The translations under genes and the position numbers were made by a program. The notes under the pieces were generated by a model. It was not told where the DNA came from. It did not search any database and worked only from the letters and a program-made list of their open reading frames with translations. A stretch of DNA of 64,000 nt from Lucifuga dentata (Eukaryota > Chordata > Actinopteri > Ophidiiformes > Bythitidae): positions 50,848 through 114,847 of the forward strand of contig VXCM01001443.1 of assembly GCA_014773175.1 (NCBI GenBank). The letters are read 5' to 3'. Shown one piece after another: positions 20,935-34,080 of the stretch (within the stretch, counting starts at the first letter, position 1; the number at the start of each line of letters is the position of its first letter).

Positions 20935-23900
20935 CATGATCCTATGTGTTTCTAAATATAATTTGAGATGAAGTGTACAATACACAAATACAAGGATACA
21001 GCTGTAGCATCTTCACATTTGCACACAAATGCATGCATACACACTAGAAGCATGCACTACCACACACACACACGAGCAACACACAAAAACAACATCCCAG
21101 GAAGTAGCTCCCTAGTAAGATTCGTCACAGCTATTTTCCTCTGACGGTCTTTCCATGACAGGTGATTCAAATCACAGAAACACAGGTGAGCCACCTATGC
21201 CAGAGGCATGATGTGTGTGAATGGCACTGAGAGGAAGAGGTCAGCAGCAGGAGTGAAAGACCAGAGCCGTTACGTGGTGAAAATAGGGAAAAGGCTGGAA
21301 AAAGTGCAGCTTGTGATTTGCACTTGTTTGCCTGCTAACTGTCTGCAGTGAGCTGCCTTTGTGCAGTGGCCAACGCAGTTGGAATGAAGGCTATTGTCTA
21401 AATCCTCCTGCAGAGCACCTGATAAAAGAATAAAGAACTATGACATATTCTAAAAACAATGGAGGAATTAAGGGGAGACAATAGGCCAGCTGCCTCATTA
21501 AAACAATCAAAAACGGCATCCTGTACGTAGTCCAGATAATTAAAAACCACTGCTTCCTACAGTCTCTCAATACCATATCCTCAGCTCAGCCAGGCCCTCA
21601 GACTATGGCTCCGCTGGCTAAATGCCCTCATCCCGCTCTTCCCTTTGATTAATGGTTTATTTGAACACACGGTTGAAGATGAACATATGAAGGAATTCAT
21701 GAAACAAAATTATAATGCCAGCCCCTTGCCTCTATAAGTACTTCTAAACTAATCAAACGTCTCAGGATGAATCGCTCAGGCTGGGGGCGTGCGTCCCTCC
21801 CCTTTGCCTAAAGCCCCAAGAGATTTCAAAGTGCAGGCATCACAGAGCATTTTTTAATTTCCTCACTTTAAATGACTTTATAAGAAAACGGATGTGTACA
21901 GTATCTATGCATGTATGGAGGCGGCAGGGAGAATTCAGCAGGAGATACTCGAGCAGGGATGCATTTTTTTTAAAATATTTTCTCTGCCTGCAAACAGCTA
22001 GCAGCACCATATCTTAATGAAGCTGCAAACAAATCTCTCATGCCTTGTGCAGAGCTGAGAGACAACAAAGCAGCAGAAATAACAGAAGGGCCTGGATAAT
22101 TAAACTGGCCTGAAGACAGGTATTCAAATGTTGGTGTGTAAACAGCACAACTCTTTAATAGTTTCGCTGTAAAATGCGTAGTTAAGCACATCAGCGCTCG
22201 CCTCTCCCATCTGTCCAAACACATTACCGTTGCAGAGGCCATTACAGCAGCAGAGTACAGTCCCACTGCACCACAACCATGTATTATGGGAGGGGGGGAA
22301 TGGGGCTTCTGGGAAAACTACCAGTAGCCCATCGGCATTATCTGACGCATCGTAGGTCATGTGTTATAAGGCATGGCGGTTCACGTTGGGGAATGGGAGA
22401 GTCTGAGCAGTTGAAGGCGTTTGTATCTGTGTTTCCTGTTCGAGCCTGATGGTGGTTTGGAAATCTGCCTTTTCTTTGCTCCGGTTCGTTTCTGTGAGCA
22501 AACTGCCGGTCTTAATTGTGAAGCGAGGCTGGCGGCGCCTGAAGCCATGGAGAGGGCTGTAATTAAAGACCTCAACTCTTCTTGTCTTCACATCAGCTTC
22601 AACTCCTCCTGGTCAAACGGGAATGAGCTCCACACACCTACGAATATCAAGTAGCTGCTCGTGTTGTTATCTGCTTCTCTTTGTCTCAGGAGAGGTAAAT
22701 TACCACACAACACAGAAAAATACCCGAGTAAAAGCCAAGTTTGATGCCCGCGTCTTTCCAGGAGACGCGGCTGAATAATATCTGTATCTACACCTGACAG
22801 CAGACAAACACCAAACAAATCCTCCTGGTGAATGCTGGTAAATATTTGGTGTGTTTTCTGGACCATCAGAGTCGAACACATTAGGGTGACTCACTGCCAT
22901 CAGAATCTGACTCGGAAAGGAAAACGCTGAGTTAGACCTGAGCAGCAACATCATTCACAGGGTCAAACAAGCTCACTATTATTGACGCTACGCTAAACTG
23001 GAATTAGCTGACTGTACTATTATTTCACTAAGGCACTGACACAGATTGACTCTCTCTCTCTCTCTCTTCCACCTCCCAACTTCTCTATCATATTCTCCTC
23101 AGCCACTAGGAGGCACTCTTCTCATGCTAAAGCTCCTCCAGCCATGCAGCCAGTTGCTGTTCTGCTGTGATGATGCTCTGTTGATGCAGAGATTATGTCT
23201 ATACATCCATGCAGGTAGCTGCTAAAGATCTAACACTCATGATAAATCTGTTTTATCAATCAAAAATCAGATTAATGACTTAATTTTGATTTGATCTTTG
23301 GCTGGAAATTATATTATTTTAGCTTGAAGTGTTCAGTAAAAACGGTTCTGTGTGGATACAGCTGCATGCTGACAGTAGTCAGGCATGCCACAAAGCCTTT
23401 GGCAGCTTTTTACACTCTTGATATTTTATTTCTAAAATTTTCCAGGAAATTTTAGCAAGACAAACCATCTATATTTTTCAGGGAAGGAAATATTTCTCAG
23501 TAAATATATGTTCATAAAGCCCTGACTTGCTTTTTCTATCCTGACACTCCAAACTGCCAGATTTCACTCTTTTGCACCACGGTGTCCAGCCTAATTTTAG
23601 CATCAAGTGTTTTTGCAGATGTAGCACAGAGAGCTCACGGACGGCCTGGAGCGATGGCATGCAGGTCAGAATGCACAAATTAAAAAGTCCTCCCAGGGGA
23701 GCCTCACACACGCTCACAACAGCATACATAAAACCAGCACGCCACGCTCAACAATGTCATCCAACAGCCGCTTATGAGAAAAAACAGCAGAAAAAATCGT
23801 TTCGAACAATGATTCAGCAAATGTAAAATGAAATGACGTTTCTCTCTGATCAGAATCTGGAGATTCTTGTGGCAGAGAGAATAAATATGGCACACAGAAA

Positions 23901-24785
23901 AAAAATACAGATATGAATTAGGAGCTTTTTTTTTCTACTCGAGAGCAATGGTAGCACTTGAATATTTGGATTTTAATTATTTGTTCGACAAATTTATTCA
24001 GTTTCCATGTCAAAGTTTGCAGAGAGAAATTTATTAAATCTATTAAAGGAGGAGGATTTGATACATGTTTTACAAACTAAGACTCCACAAATCCTGTAGC
24101 AGCTGGCCATTTTATTTCTAACAGATACTGAAAACAATTTACATTTTCTATACTGTGTGTGTACACGTGTGTGTGTATGTGTTTTGTGCTGTCAGTCTGA
24201 GACAATGGCAGCCACGCATTCCTTAAGACAGGCTCCAGTACAAAGCTGTTCTCCCTCATTAGCTGCCACACACACTCAGCTCCTCGCCGTCCACGGCAAA
24301 GTGGAGGACACTATTAAAAGCAGCTCGTCTGCCTCCTGCTCCTCTCTGCTTTATTCTTTATTTGGACAGGTTCGTCCCGTTGAGCTCTCTATTAGTCGTG
24401 CTGCTCGGCGGGTACGGCTGCCTGTGTCCCGGTTGTGGCCAGTCGACATGTGTTTACTGCAGCCCCCGCTGTGGCGGCAGGCTGGTCAGAGGCCCATCCT
24501 GACCGAGCCCCTGCTAATGGGACCAGAAGACCCCTCGTGACAGGACGCTGCTGTGTTGAGCACCACAGCAGACCCTGCCCCTTCCTACCCTTCCCCAGCT
24601 GCGGCCCCATGGCCCACGTCCCCCTACCCATCATGCCTCAGTGGGAGCAGGTGAACGGCGAGGGGCCAAACGCCGGCGAGCTTGGTTTTCCTGAGAGAGC
24701 GCTGTGCCATCACCATGCGCCTCAGTGGTTCCTCCAACATGGCTCCGGCCCGACGCCACATGGACTGGTTGGCCAGTCTCTGTAT

Positions 24786-24805
24786 ATGTGTGTGTGTGTG
24801 TGTGN

Positions 24806-24859
<54 letters not shown>
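24786..24859. repeat. (TG)n microsatellite containing an N
   Basis: The longest dinucleotide tract in the window, about 74 bases, with an N at 24,805; its true length is unknown. Confidence 0.9.
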
Positions 24860-24861
<2 letters not shown>

Positions 24862-25229
24862 AGGGGGTGTGTAGTGGATGCCAGCCCTAATGCAAATGCT
24901 TTCCTGTTTAAAAAAATGGGACTCACTCTCTCTCTCTCTCTCTCTGTGTCTTCTTTGGAAAGGTCTTTTTTGGCCTTCTGGCGTTGGCAGTTATTTTTTC
25001 GTCTCCAGAAGGACACAGAGCCAGAGAGATGCACCTGTCATCCATTTTGGAATTCGACATTATTGATCTGGTCATGGAGAATGGAATTTATGAGGTTATG
25101 TGTTTCTCTTCACGAATGCTTTGCGCCTTAAAACGTACATTTATATTTATCCTACACAAAGCGTTTGTGTGCTTATATTAAGACCCTGCCAGTTTGGTAC
25201 ACACAGCACAGCAACACACAGATTGAATG

Positions 25230-25263
<34 letters not shown>
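25230..25263. repeat. (CA)n microsatellite
   Basis: About 17 units. It lies 370 bases from the (TG)n tract at 24,786 and in inverse sense to it. Confidence 0.9.
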
Positions 25264-25265
<2 letters not shown>

Positions 25266-26639
25266 GCATCATCCCAGCATGCCCTGTGTCTCTGCACCCC
25301 TGTAATTCTACATATTGCTAAAAGTATGTGCTAATTAAATTTTCTGTCGGTTTGCAGGAGAAATAAATAATCTGCGGCTAAAAGGCCTAATTGCGTTTGT
25401 CACATTGTGTCTCGGTGGCTGGTGCATCGGGAGCACAGCCGCTGCCCTTGCTCATTGCCATTCTGTCGTCCTGGCAAGCCCCCACGCTGCCCCAGGTATC
25501 ACCACGCGGCCATCTGGAGCCGACATCTGTCTCTCTATTGATCACAAGGGTTTAGCACTTGATCAAACAGACTGCGACAGGAAATTGCTCTTTTCCCCAC
25601 AGAAAAGGCCAATCGCCTGCGTGAGGGTAATAGAGTGGAACTGAGATGCAGCACCGGCGCGGCGGGCAGGCGGGCACCGACAGGCAGCGGCACGGCACTG
25701 TCAGCCGCTGTGGAGGCGGCAGCCACGGCAAAAGCAAAGCCCGCTGCCACTTTGCAACCGTCTTTTTTAACACAGGAGCAGCGTATTTTATTCTTCTGCT
25801 AACCAAATTTTAATTTACAACCCTGCAGTTTTGAGGCTTATGTGAGGTTTCTTATCTGAGCAGGACACGGAGAATCTGTGCGTGCAGGCAGAAGATGCAG
25901 CCATCACGTCACGTGCGGTTAAAAAAAAACTGGCTTTTGATGAGCAGAATTTCTCTTTTAAGCTGTATTCAGGTAACAGCTGCATGAAAGTGCTAGAAAA
26001 GCCGCGAGTGAAATTTGCTAAATGATAAGTACAACAGATGGTGGGAATTAATATATTTCCACAAAATACCAGAGCATCAAGGATCTAATATTTGACAAAA
26101 ACCTTGAAATGGGCACCTGATCTGCTGAAACTGATCACATGGGGAAATTCTGCCTGTTAAAATGCACCGTGGTGTGTAAAGTTTAATATGTAATTGAGCA
26201 CCCCAGAGTAATATTTCAATAGCAGGAAATCCCTGTCAAGGCTGGAGTTGTCTCTCGCTGGCTGTTATCCTCAGTGGAGTTCAACACACTATTGGTGCCT
26301 GAGGTGAGCAGCTCCTGGATGTGTGTGTTACAGTGTGTTATTGGAGGCTGTGGTCCACATCTGAAAACGCACTAGTGCTCAGGCGTGTTTTCCAGGCACT
26401 CACTGTAACATCATGTTTAGCAAGTATGGACAATTTGATACTGAAGGTGACATTTATTCAGCATTGTCGAAAATATTTAATTGTTCCTGCAGAGAGCGAG
26501 ATATGTTTCCCCTTGCCTACAGTGCCGGGATTGTCCTTTGGAATATGATGTAAATTTGGGATGAAGCAACTAATTCCTTCCTTGCACCTCTGCCTCCCCC
26601 TCCTCACTCCTCCGCCAGCCTCCATCTTCCCCAGACAGC

Positions 26640-27060
26640 AGGATTCTGATTAATCGTGTGACCACCCCTCGTTTTGCATTTTACACAATCTCGCAGCTCC
26701 ACGGTGGGATGTGTGAGGTGTTTCGCCACTTTTGGCAAGCTGAAAAGATGTAGCCCAAGGAAGAACAAGTCGAAAGTATGAGGGAAAAAAATATGACCAG
26801 GGGACGTGATAAAAAATTATCAGCCAGTGTGTTTTCCTGTTTGGTTTTAATCTACATTTAATTAAATTCTTATCTGCTGTGTGCTTATGGCTGCATTTGA
26901 ATGGCGCGGCTGCATTCATTATGAATGGTAAAATTGAACTCGGCGCATTGTGTGTGGCCCAATAAAGAAACAAGACTCTTATTGCAGTGCATGCACAAGC
27001 TCCGACAGACATGCGGAAAAAATAAGTCAATTAAGATCGCTCTTTAAATTACCGCTGTAT
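26640..27060. promoter_or_regulatory. Candidate intronic enhancer with a second GATA palindrome
   Basis: TGATAAAAAATTATCA at 26,807-26,822 is an inverted GATA pair. CATTTAATTAAATTC and TTATCTGCTG follow at about 26,855-26,880, then CATTCATTATGAATGG. The 400 bases are repeat-free and motif-dense. Inferred from composition only. Confidence 0.33.
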
Positions 27061-27734
27061 CAAACAAGGGGCGGGAGCATGCTCCATAATAGAATCCTGA
27101 CAGCCAGGGAGCACAGCTGACTGTTGTTAATATACATCCCATTTGATACAGCCAATTGTATTAGCCTGTTTATGGACTACGCACAGAGTTGATGCACACT
27201 AGATTTACTAGTCTGTCATGATAGTTCATAATCGACATTGCTGGAGAAAAAGTTGACTTCTAACAACGCAGAGCTCAAACGGAAAATGGCTGCAGCAGCG
27301 TAATAAGAGTTTCTCATAAAGATTCAGCCGGTTTATCTTAATGTTAGAGGTCAACAGCAAAGGTCAGTGACGGAGTGTGAAGATATCACGCGTGCGCCGC
27401 TGGATGCGGAAGAGTTAAATCCGAAGGAGGAAAAGAAAAAGTGGGAAGAATCGGCTCCGAATTTGTAACACCGTTAACAAAAGACGCACAGCTACGAACA
27501 ATATTGAGCGGTTAGCGCAGCGGAAATTGTCGGAAAAACGCCCTGAGCCGATACTACAAAGTTCAGCCTCGGAAAAATCCCTAAATCTTCCCGATTGCTT
27601 ATTCAGATCGGGGGGTGGAGGNAGCTTCCTGCTGCCTGCTCATGTTTACAGAGCCGTTCTCATCTGTAGCCCTCGCTCATCCACGGCACTGACGCACACT
27701 GTCGACATGATTAGGGGTCTGCCTTTGCATAGGG

Positions 27735-27768
<34 letters not shown>

Positions 27769-28439
27769 ATGGGGGTGTGGAGGATCAGCAGATGAATGAC
27801 TTTGGTGCAACACAGAAGGATCACAGCAGATAATCGCTCCCGACTGCTGCACTGGAGCTCTCAGATCTGGTCTTTAAAATAATGTTGGGAGTCGAGTCTC
27901 TCCAAAGCTTCCGCAGGTTATCTTCTGCATTTTATGTTTGCTGTTTAAATCTTAACGGGACACAAGCAGCAAGGCAGAGCAAATATGTCTGCAGTCAGAG
28001 GAAGCCGAGTGGAAATGTTATTGCGAGGGGTTAAGATTAGCTGTTGCAGGAGCTGAAGAGATGAAACTCCTCTATTCCAACGGCTTTCATTTCCAGAGGA
28101 AAAAAAACGTTGGGATTCAACCTCGGGAGGCCAAATTCCTGCGAGCGGAAAATGCGTCTGACCTCTCTGGAAAACTGACGTCATTCATGCAAACATGAGA
28201 CAAACACCAAATCCACCTGAGTGCATCTGAATACACGCCATCTCTGCACAGACAGTGAAAATACAGTGCGACATAAATTCCAATATCATAAATAGCGCTA
28301 TCACACAAACAGAGCAGCCATAAAGCACGGCTGGCTGTGTCTGGGACTATAAACCTCTGGTGTTACTCATAGGGAATAAACACACATGCAGAATTTACTG
28401 CGCTAGATTCCCCCTTTGTTTATCTTTTAAATAAGCACA

Positions 28440-28740
28440 CTTTATCACCCTCTTGCATAAGCAAATTGCATGCAATGTGTGTTGTTTTAACATTTGATAT
28501 GCTGTCCGGAAGATTCATTTCTCTCGACGAATCCAATTGTCTTTGCAATATCCGCTGCCATAGGCATCAGGCCCCATCACCTGTTCGTTATCGCTGGCCG
28601 TCCTGTTCGGGAGCTCTTGAAACGATGCCACGGCGTTGCCTCTCAGTTAACAGCAGGTCTCTGAACTTCTCACGCTTGATGGCGGAGGCTGGAAATTACG
28701 CTAACAACTAATTAACATCATAAAGCCCGCTTAAATGGAT
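28440..28740. promoter_or_regulatory. Candidate conserved non-coding element
   Basis: Unique, repeat-free sequence ending in AATTACGCTAACAACTAATT, with CTCTCGACGAATCCAATTG in its middle. No splice-supported frame. Conservation inferred. Confidence 0.22.
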
Positions 28741-29739
28741 GGACGACACCTGCAACCTTCATTTGCACACGCTAACGCAGAATTACCTGTGTTTTTATTT
28801 TTTGCAGATAACGCATGCATTTTTTAACACCTTTTAGAATATTCTTTTTTTTTTTTTTTTTTTTTTTTTTGCTGCTGACTTTAGCACTGGCACCACTGTC
28901 CTTTTATGATACTGTAAAAAGCCACCAGGCCAAAACAATAATTGTCAGAAAGGAGTGAGTGCTGGCAACATTCCTAAAGCTATTTTTCTAGAATTATATG
29001 CAGCTTTAAAAATGTTGACTGCCATATTCTGTGCCTGAAATAACACATTCCACTTTCTAATTTCTATTTGAATATGAAATATTTCCAGGCGAGACGTGGA
29101 GGGGTTACTGGTCCGAATAAGCGAGCGCTGCCTGTCAGTCTGACGCTCTTTGCTGGCTGGCTGAACTAAGCTGGTTTAGACTGACAAGTCTTCAACGGTG
29201 GCAGCTTCCACTTCCTCTGGCAGGCCTCTGGAGCCCTTCCTCATTCCCGTTGCCGGCGTCCCGCCTGAGAGATGACCACTGCGCGGTCAAGTATCGCAGA
29301 CTTGGAAAAACTGCTGCTTAAGCTCCCTCTCTTTTTCTTTTAAAGGTCTAAAACAGCAGCTAACTTCCGCAGGACGCTAATGCACTCACACCTCATTACA
29401 GAGCCACATTACGGACTACAGCAGTAATACAGCTTTAATCTTCTCCAAATCATTATAAATGTCAAGCTGGGGCCAGGGACTTCCCAGTCTGCTGCACCAA
29501 TGGCTTAGCATTAGCCCACTATCCCCCTTTTCCATATTAGAGAATCACACTCAGTGCCAGATCCCCTGAAACTTTCAACTCTTTTGTTCCCACGTCAATG
29601 CACCATTTACATACGCTTTGAAATCGTCTCTCTCCCCTCCCCAAAAAAAGCCCCAAACAGCTAAATATGAAAATGGTTGATACCCCAACATACACCGCCT
29701 GTACCTCCCCCACTCTTCCTCAGCCTCTCTTAATGAGAC

Positions 29740-30160
29740 GCAACATCCCTCTCTCCACTGAAGGATCCAGACTTTCTGTGTGATAGAGAGACTGTGGCTG
29801 TTTATTAATAATGAATTTGGATGTTTGCGTGTGGAATGTTATCAGCGCGCACACAATCCCACCAATAGTTTGCCCTGATGGGGTAGCTGGGTTCCTCATT
29901 AGCAGAACATATTTAATCCAGAAGTTTCTTATCAAATGTCACACCTGCATCTCTAAATGGCATTTTCACATTCATTCGCCTGTATTTGGGAGATGAGGCT
30001 CCAAGGTGCTTTGCAGAGATTAAGAAGGAGAGAGAGTGCAAGCTTATTTTATCATTTAGCGGGTCTGGAAGGAATCCAAGGAGTTTTTGTCTTGTTGTTG
30101 TAATTAGAAAGCCTTTTAAGTGATAACGCCTGCATAGGAATATGAATATGTAGCGATCAG
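29740..30160. promoter_or_regulatory. Candidate conserved non-coding element
   Basis: Unique sequence with TTATTAATAATGAATTTGG, TTGTAATTAGAAAGCC and TTATTTTATCATTTAGC blocks typical of homeodomain-rich vertebrate enhancers. It is followed by a (CT)n tract near 30,171-30,205. Confidence 0.25.
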
Positions 30161-31089
30161 GCCAGTCCCCCCTCCTCTCCCTCTCTCTTTCTCTCTCTCT
30201 CTGTCTCTATCCTTCTCCCTCTCTTGCCTTTTTTAAATTGTTGAATGCTGAGTTTTTGTTCTACGTACAGCAAGGATTAACTCAAGCCTCAGAAGTTTAA
30301 TGAAAGACTTGAAAGTACACACTTTCCTTGTTTCTTACTGTGACAATGCTTCTTTTTCCTGTGCAAAAATGGACATGACACGAGTACAATATTTGTTTTC
30401 ACACCTAAAAGAGAAACAATGGAGTTCACTTCACATTTCTGCCACAGTTTTGCAGCAAGATGAAAAAACCAAATACTACACTGATAATATTTGATGGTTA
30501 CCCGCATTATATCCAAAATTAAAAATACACCGCAGTTCTATGCTGTGTCAAGAAGAGAAATAACATTACAGAGCCTCTCATCCTTCACTGAACCCAGAAC
30601 CCCATTTCAAATCAGTGGGGAATATACCATTTTCAGAATAAAACCATGCTCAGATATGTAATATTTCCTGTTGTAGTGTTTGTAGAAAATGGAGAAGGCA
30701 TGCAGCCTCGCTCTCAGTGGCATTTAGTGGCCGTGTATATCCAGAGAAGCTGCTGCTAACCATCAGCTGGAGATAAGTGCAAAACTGAGAAGTATTGATC
30801 CAGTAATAGTGGTTCACGCTTTGACTCTGACACCTTAACCCTGCAGACATAATGTCATAGCCTCTTATCCTTTCCTCTTAACACAACCTGCCTATCTCAC
30901 ACAGGCTGTCACCTCTAGTAATACGCTTCTCAAAAGCTCCCCTAAATCACCAAAATCATTGCACTTTCAGACATTATTTATTTTCCCGCCTCTTAAAAGT
31001 GAAGCATGATTTACAGTCGGGTAAAAGGTTGTGCTTCCTCCTCCTCCTCCTCCACTCCCCTTCATCCCCAAAGACCTGCTAGCTCTTTC

Positions 31090-31430
31090 TGTCAAGGTAA
31101 TTCCATTTCTATCATTGTACGAGCTGCTACGTAGCAATTACTATGTTAGGTCTGTGTAATTGTGTTGGCTTACAGCGCATGACAAATATGGTGGAGGAAG
31201 AATGCACGGCGAGCCCAGATGTACGCCGGTTTAGACGTTTTCATTAATTGAAAGCGCCACTGTGTAACAGGCCAGTATTACACTCTGCCAGGTATGAATG
31301 AAATCTAATACGGCTTAATTACTCCGCAGCCAAATCTGTATTGTGGAGCTTCTTATCTGTTACTAATCGCAAATTTTACCCACTCGAGGGTGGGAGAGAT
31401 AATTAGAGGGAATTTCTGCAGGTTTCCAGA
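31090..31430. promoter_or_regulatory. Candidate conserved non-coding element
   Basis: Long unique stretch containing GTAGCAATTACTATG, TTCATTAATTGAAAGCGCC, GGCTTAATTACTCCG, CTTATCTGTTACTAATCGC and GAGATAATTAGAGG. This is an unusually dense set of TAAT and GATA cores without any repeat or coding signal. Among the intron segments this looks most like a developmental enhancer (inference). Confidence 0.33.
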
Positions 31431-31440
31431 ATTGAAATGG

Positions 31441-31488
31441 AAAAAAACAAAACAAAAAAAAAAAAAAAAANAAAAAAAAAAAAAAAAA
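31441..31488. repeat. Poly(A) tract with N
   Basis: A-rich run with an N at 31,471; probably a collapsed homopolymer gap. Confidence 0.85.
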
Positions 31489-32075
31489 CGCATAAATGAA
31501 TTCAAACATCTCTGTATGCTGCACGTGATCGGAAACTTACTTTTTTGATCGATGCGTTTTAAAAAGCTGCCGTGAGAGCAGCTAGGCCATCATGAAGGAT
31601 GCCAAACGTTGACATTATATGCAAATGTTGTTGATTGTCTCGAAGGCAGCTCAGATCCTGCCTTGGTTGGGCTGGTGCAGCCCACAGCAACTTCCAAGCA
31701 TAGTTTACGCACAAGGGTTTCTAATTAGCTCTCTGAGGGCCGCGGTTAGCGCAGCGCTTTTCATAACAGCAGTTGGGAAGTTGAGCAGTGACTTGCAGAC
31801 TCCATATGTTGCCCAGGAGGCCTGAGACAGACCCGTCCTGCGTGTTTCACGTTAGGAGACGCCGTGTTCACGCCTGAGACCCGCTTTTCATTTTCCAATG
31901 ACGCTGTTCAGCATTATTTAAGTATCTTTGGGCTGTCTTTATTTAAAATCTTAAATATGGATTTGGACAAAGATATTCAGGCAATCTCTAACTACAAACA
32001 ACTAACTCTCATGGCCAAAAAGCTCTGACAGAGAAAAAAATGATTTATTACTACACATGTATTTTGTTTAATATC

Positions 32076-33103
32076 TTAGAGGGGACAGGGTGTGTTTTTT
32101 TGTTATTCCCCCTCACTTTTAAAATTGAACATTGTCAAAGTCGCAAAACTTGACATTGACGCCTATAGAAATGCATCCAGTAAGACAAACCCATTGGTCC
32201 TGAACTGTCCTAAAATCCTCTTTTGGTCCTTTACTTTTGTAACATGTTTTCATCAACATGGAGTTTTGCTGCCTTCACAGACCTCGGAAGTTGAATTTTT
32301 CCCAGTTGGAAGCTCCAACTTCCAACCTCAAACTGTTCCAGCCAAATATAATCAAAAAAGCAGCTGAACACCAATAAATACTGTAAAATTAATTAAACAT
32401 CGTAATAAATGCTAACTAAAGTAAAGTTAGCCTACAGGACTGTTTGGTTGTGTTATTTTATGATGATATTAATCACAGTATTAAACTTTGTGCAGAGATG
32501 TAATATTATGAAATTATTTACACTTACATATCAATGGCAAACAGTTATTATACAAAATAGACAGTTATCTTGTTATCTAGTTATCTAGTTATCTTGGAGA
32601 TATATTTTGACCTTTTTCTTTCAATTTCACGCAAGAAAAAATACTTTATTCGCCTTTTAGCTGATCATTTCATTCACAAAGCTCACTTCCACGATGTCGC
32701 CATGTTGAGTGACATTGTACTCGGTAAGTCAGGGTAGATCATTTTGGTCTGAGTTTCTCAGCCGGAGCTCCGACTTCAAGTGCCGTTCCAACGCATTTTT
32801 CCAAGTAAGAAGTCGGAAAAAATCTGAGTTCCGAGGTCTGTCAAATGCAGCATTAGATTCATCGCAAAGTGAAATGCTGGTGAGTTAGTGTTCGGGCAGC
32901 GTGCTCCATGGACAATTAGAACAGAGCCAAAAGATGGTCTTAAAGAGCGTAAAACCATCTGTTTTCACTCAGTTTGCACAGCATTGCTCCAGCAACGGAG
33001 AGCAGAAAGTGGATCAGTGTGGTTTTTGCACATTAAAGCATTGCGTTGATTTCAAAATAGAACCCTAAATGAAAAAGAGAACCTGTGTATTATGTCCTCT
33101 TGA
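32076..33103. mobile_element. Older family B element carrying another insertion
   Basis: The ends AGGGGACAGGGTG and (inverse) AGAGGACATAATACAC match family B. The flanking tetranucleotides are decayed to TTAG and TTGA. The interior agrees with the 60-kb copy (GAAATGCATCCAGTAAG, AAAGTGGATCAGTGTGG). A separate inverted-repeat element occupies about 32,268-32,852. Confidence 0.6.
32268..32852. mobile_element. Nested inverted-repeat element with CAGACCTCGGAA ends
   Basis: The left end TGCTGCCTTCACAGACC and the right end, read back as TGCTGCATTTGACAGACC, are imperfect inverted repeats that both continue into TCGGAA. No clear target duplication was seen, so the limits are approximate. It lacks coding capacity. 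A threefold TTATCTAG-like motif at about 32,571-32,594 lies inside. Confidence 0.45.
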
Positions 33104-33499
33104 AAGTTGGGAGCCACCAAGGCCACCAAATGAGTGATGCAATTTGTGCGTATTTACTAATAAATGCTAACAAAATTCAATTTGAGGTTCTGTGTTTCCT
33201 GCTCTTTTCTTGCTCTAGTTAAACAGGTCACAGGTTCTGATTGTCCACTTGAAGGTGCAGCTACCTGAGCGTAGACTAAAGAAATCATTCATGTACAATC
33301 GATGTGTGCCTTGTCGGTTGTGGATGAACTTCATCTCCAGGTGTTTACCGAGCTTCTATTTCAAGGCTAATCACCATACGTCTCCTTTAGAAGCATTAAA
33401 CGTCTTTTTCTAAAGGAAAAACCTGGTGTAGCCTCTTTATTCTCTCTGTTTTGCCATCTCAGTTTTCCTCCCTTCAGTCTCAATCAGTGTGTGTTGCGC

Positions 33500-34080
33500 T
33501 TTTGACCCCGCCGCCGCAAAGAAGATGATGTGCCTCATTAACTGAGGCATCACACTGGCTTTTTCAACTTATTGTCTCTCGCACCTTATCCAGCCCTTCA
33601 TCTTAAACTTGGAATAAATTAGAAGGATAACGATCGTGAGTGTGTGTGCCATTAGTCACAAATGAAGTGGTTAACGCAAGAGGGGGAAGATAAGGCTGAG
33701 ATCTGATGCCGATTCATAAAAGGGAAGGCAGATTGTTGTAAAATGGCAGATAGACTGTGCAAATTGGGTGTCGACATCATGTGGCGGTGTTATTACCAAA
33801 TTAGCCTGCATTTTTTTTTTTTCCCCACCCATCCTGATCACAACCCCAGGAGAAATGGCAGAGAAAGGATACTATTGTGTGGTTGTTCACAGACATTATT
33901 CTTTGAACAAATAGTTCAGATTGTATAGGAGGCGCTGATGCTGCCTTTACCTCCAAGATGTATTTGCTTTTAATTCATACATTCGATTGTGACATTTTAA
34001 ACAATTTCTCTATTGAGACTCAAGGCATTACAGGCCAAATGACAGCGCTGGGTAAATAGAAAATGGGAGGGGGATGGGCT
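33500..34080. promoter_or_regulatory. Candidate conserved non-coding element
   Basis: Repeat-free sequence with CTCATTAACTGAGGCATC, GGATAACGATCGTGAG and TGCCATTAGTCAC. The short frame at 33,743-33,928 has no splice support. Conservation inferred. Confidence 0.22.

Larger units (their letters stand above)
24190..25760. other. GC-rich intronic block interrupted by microsatellites
   Basis: Around 24,270-24,780 and 25,400-25,750 the base composition turns GC-rich, with CpGs (GGCGAGGGGCCAAACGCC, GGCGCGGCGGGCAGGCGG), unlike the surrounding AT-rich intron. Between them lie (TG)n with an N at 24,805, (CT)n and (CA)n tracts. Frames through it do not resemble a known protein. It might be a CpG-rich regulatory region or alternative promoter; this is inference. 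Confidence 0.4.

Noticed and set aside
24435..24890. 151-codon plus-strand frame in the GC-rich block
   Set aside because: Runs into a (TG)n tract, resembles no family, and GC-rich DNA yields long frames by chance.
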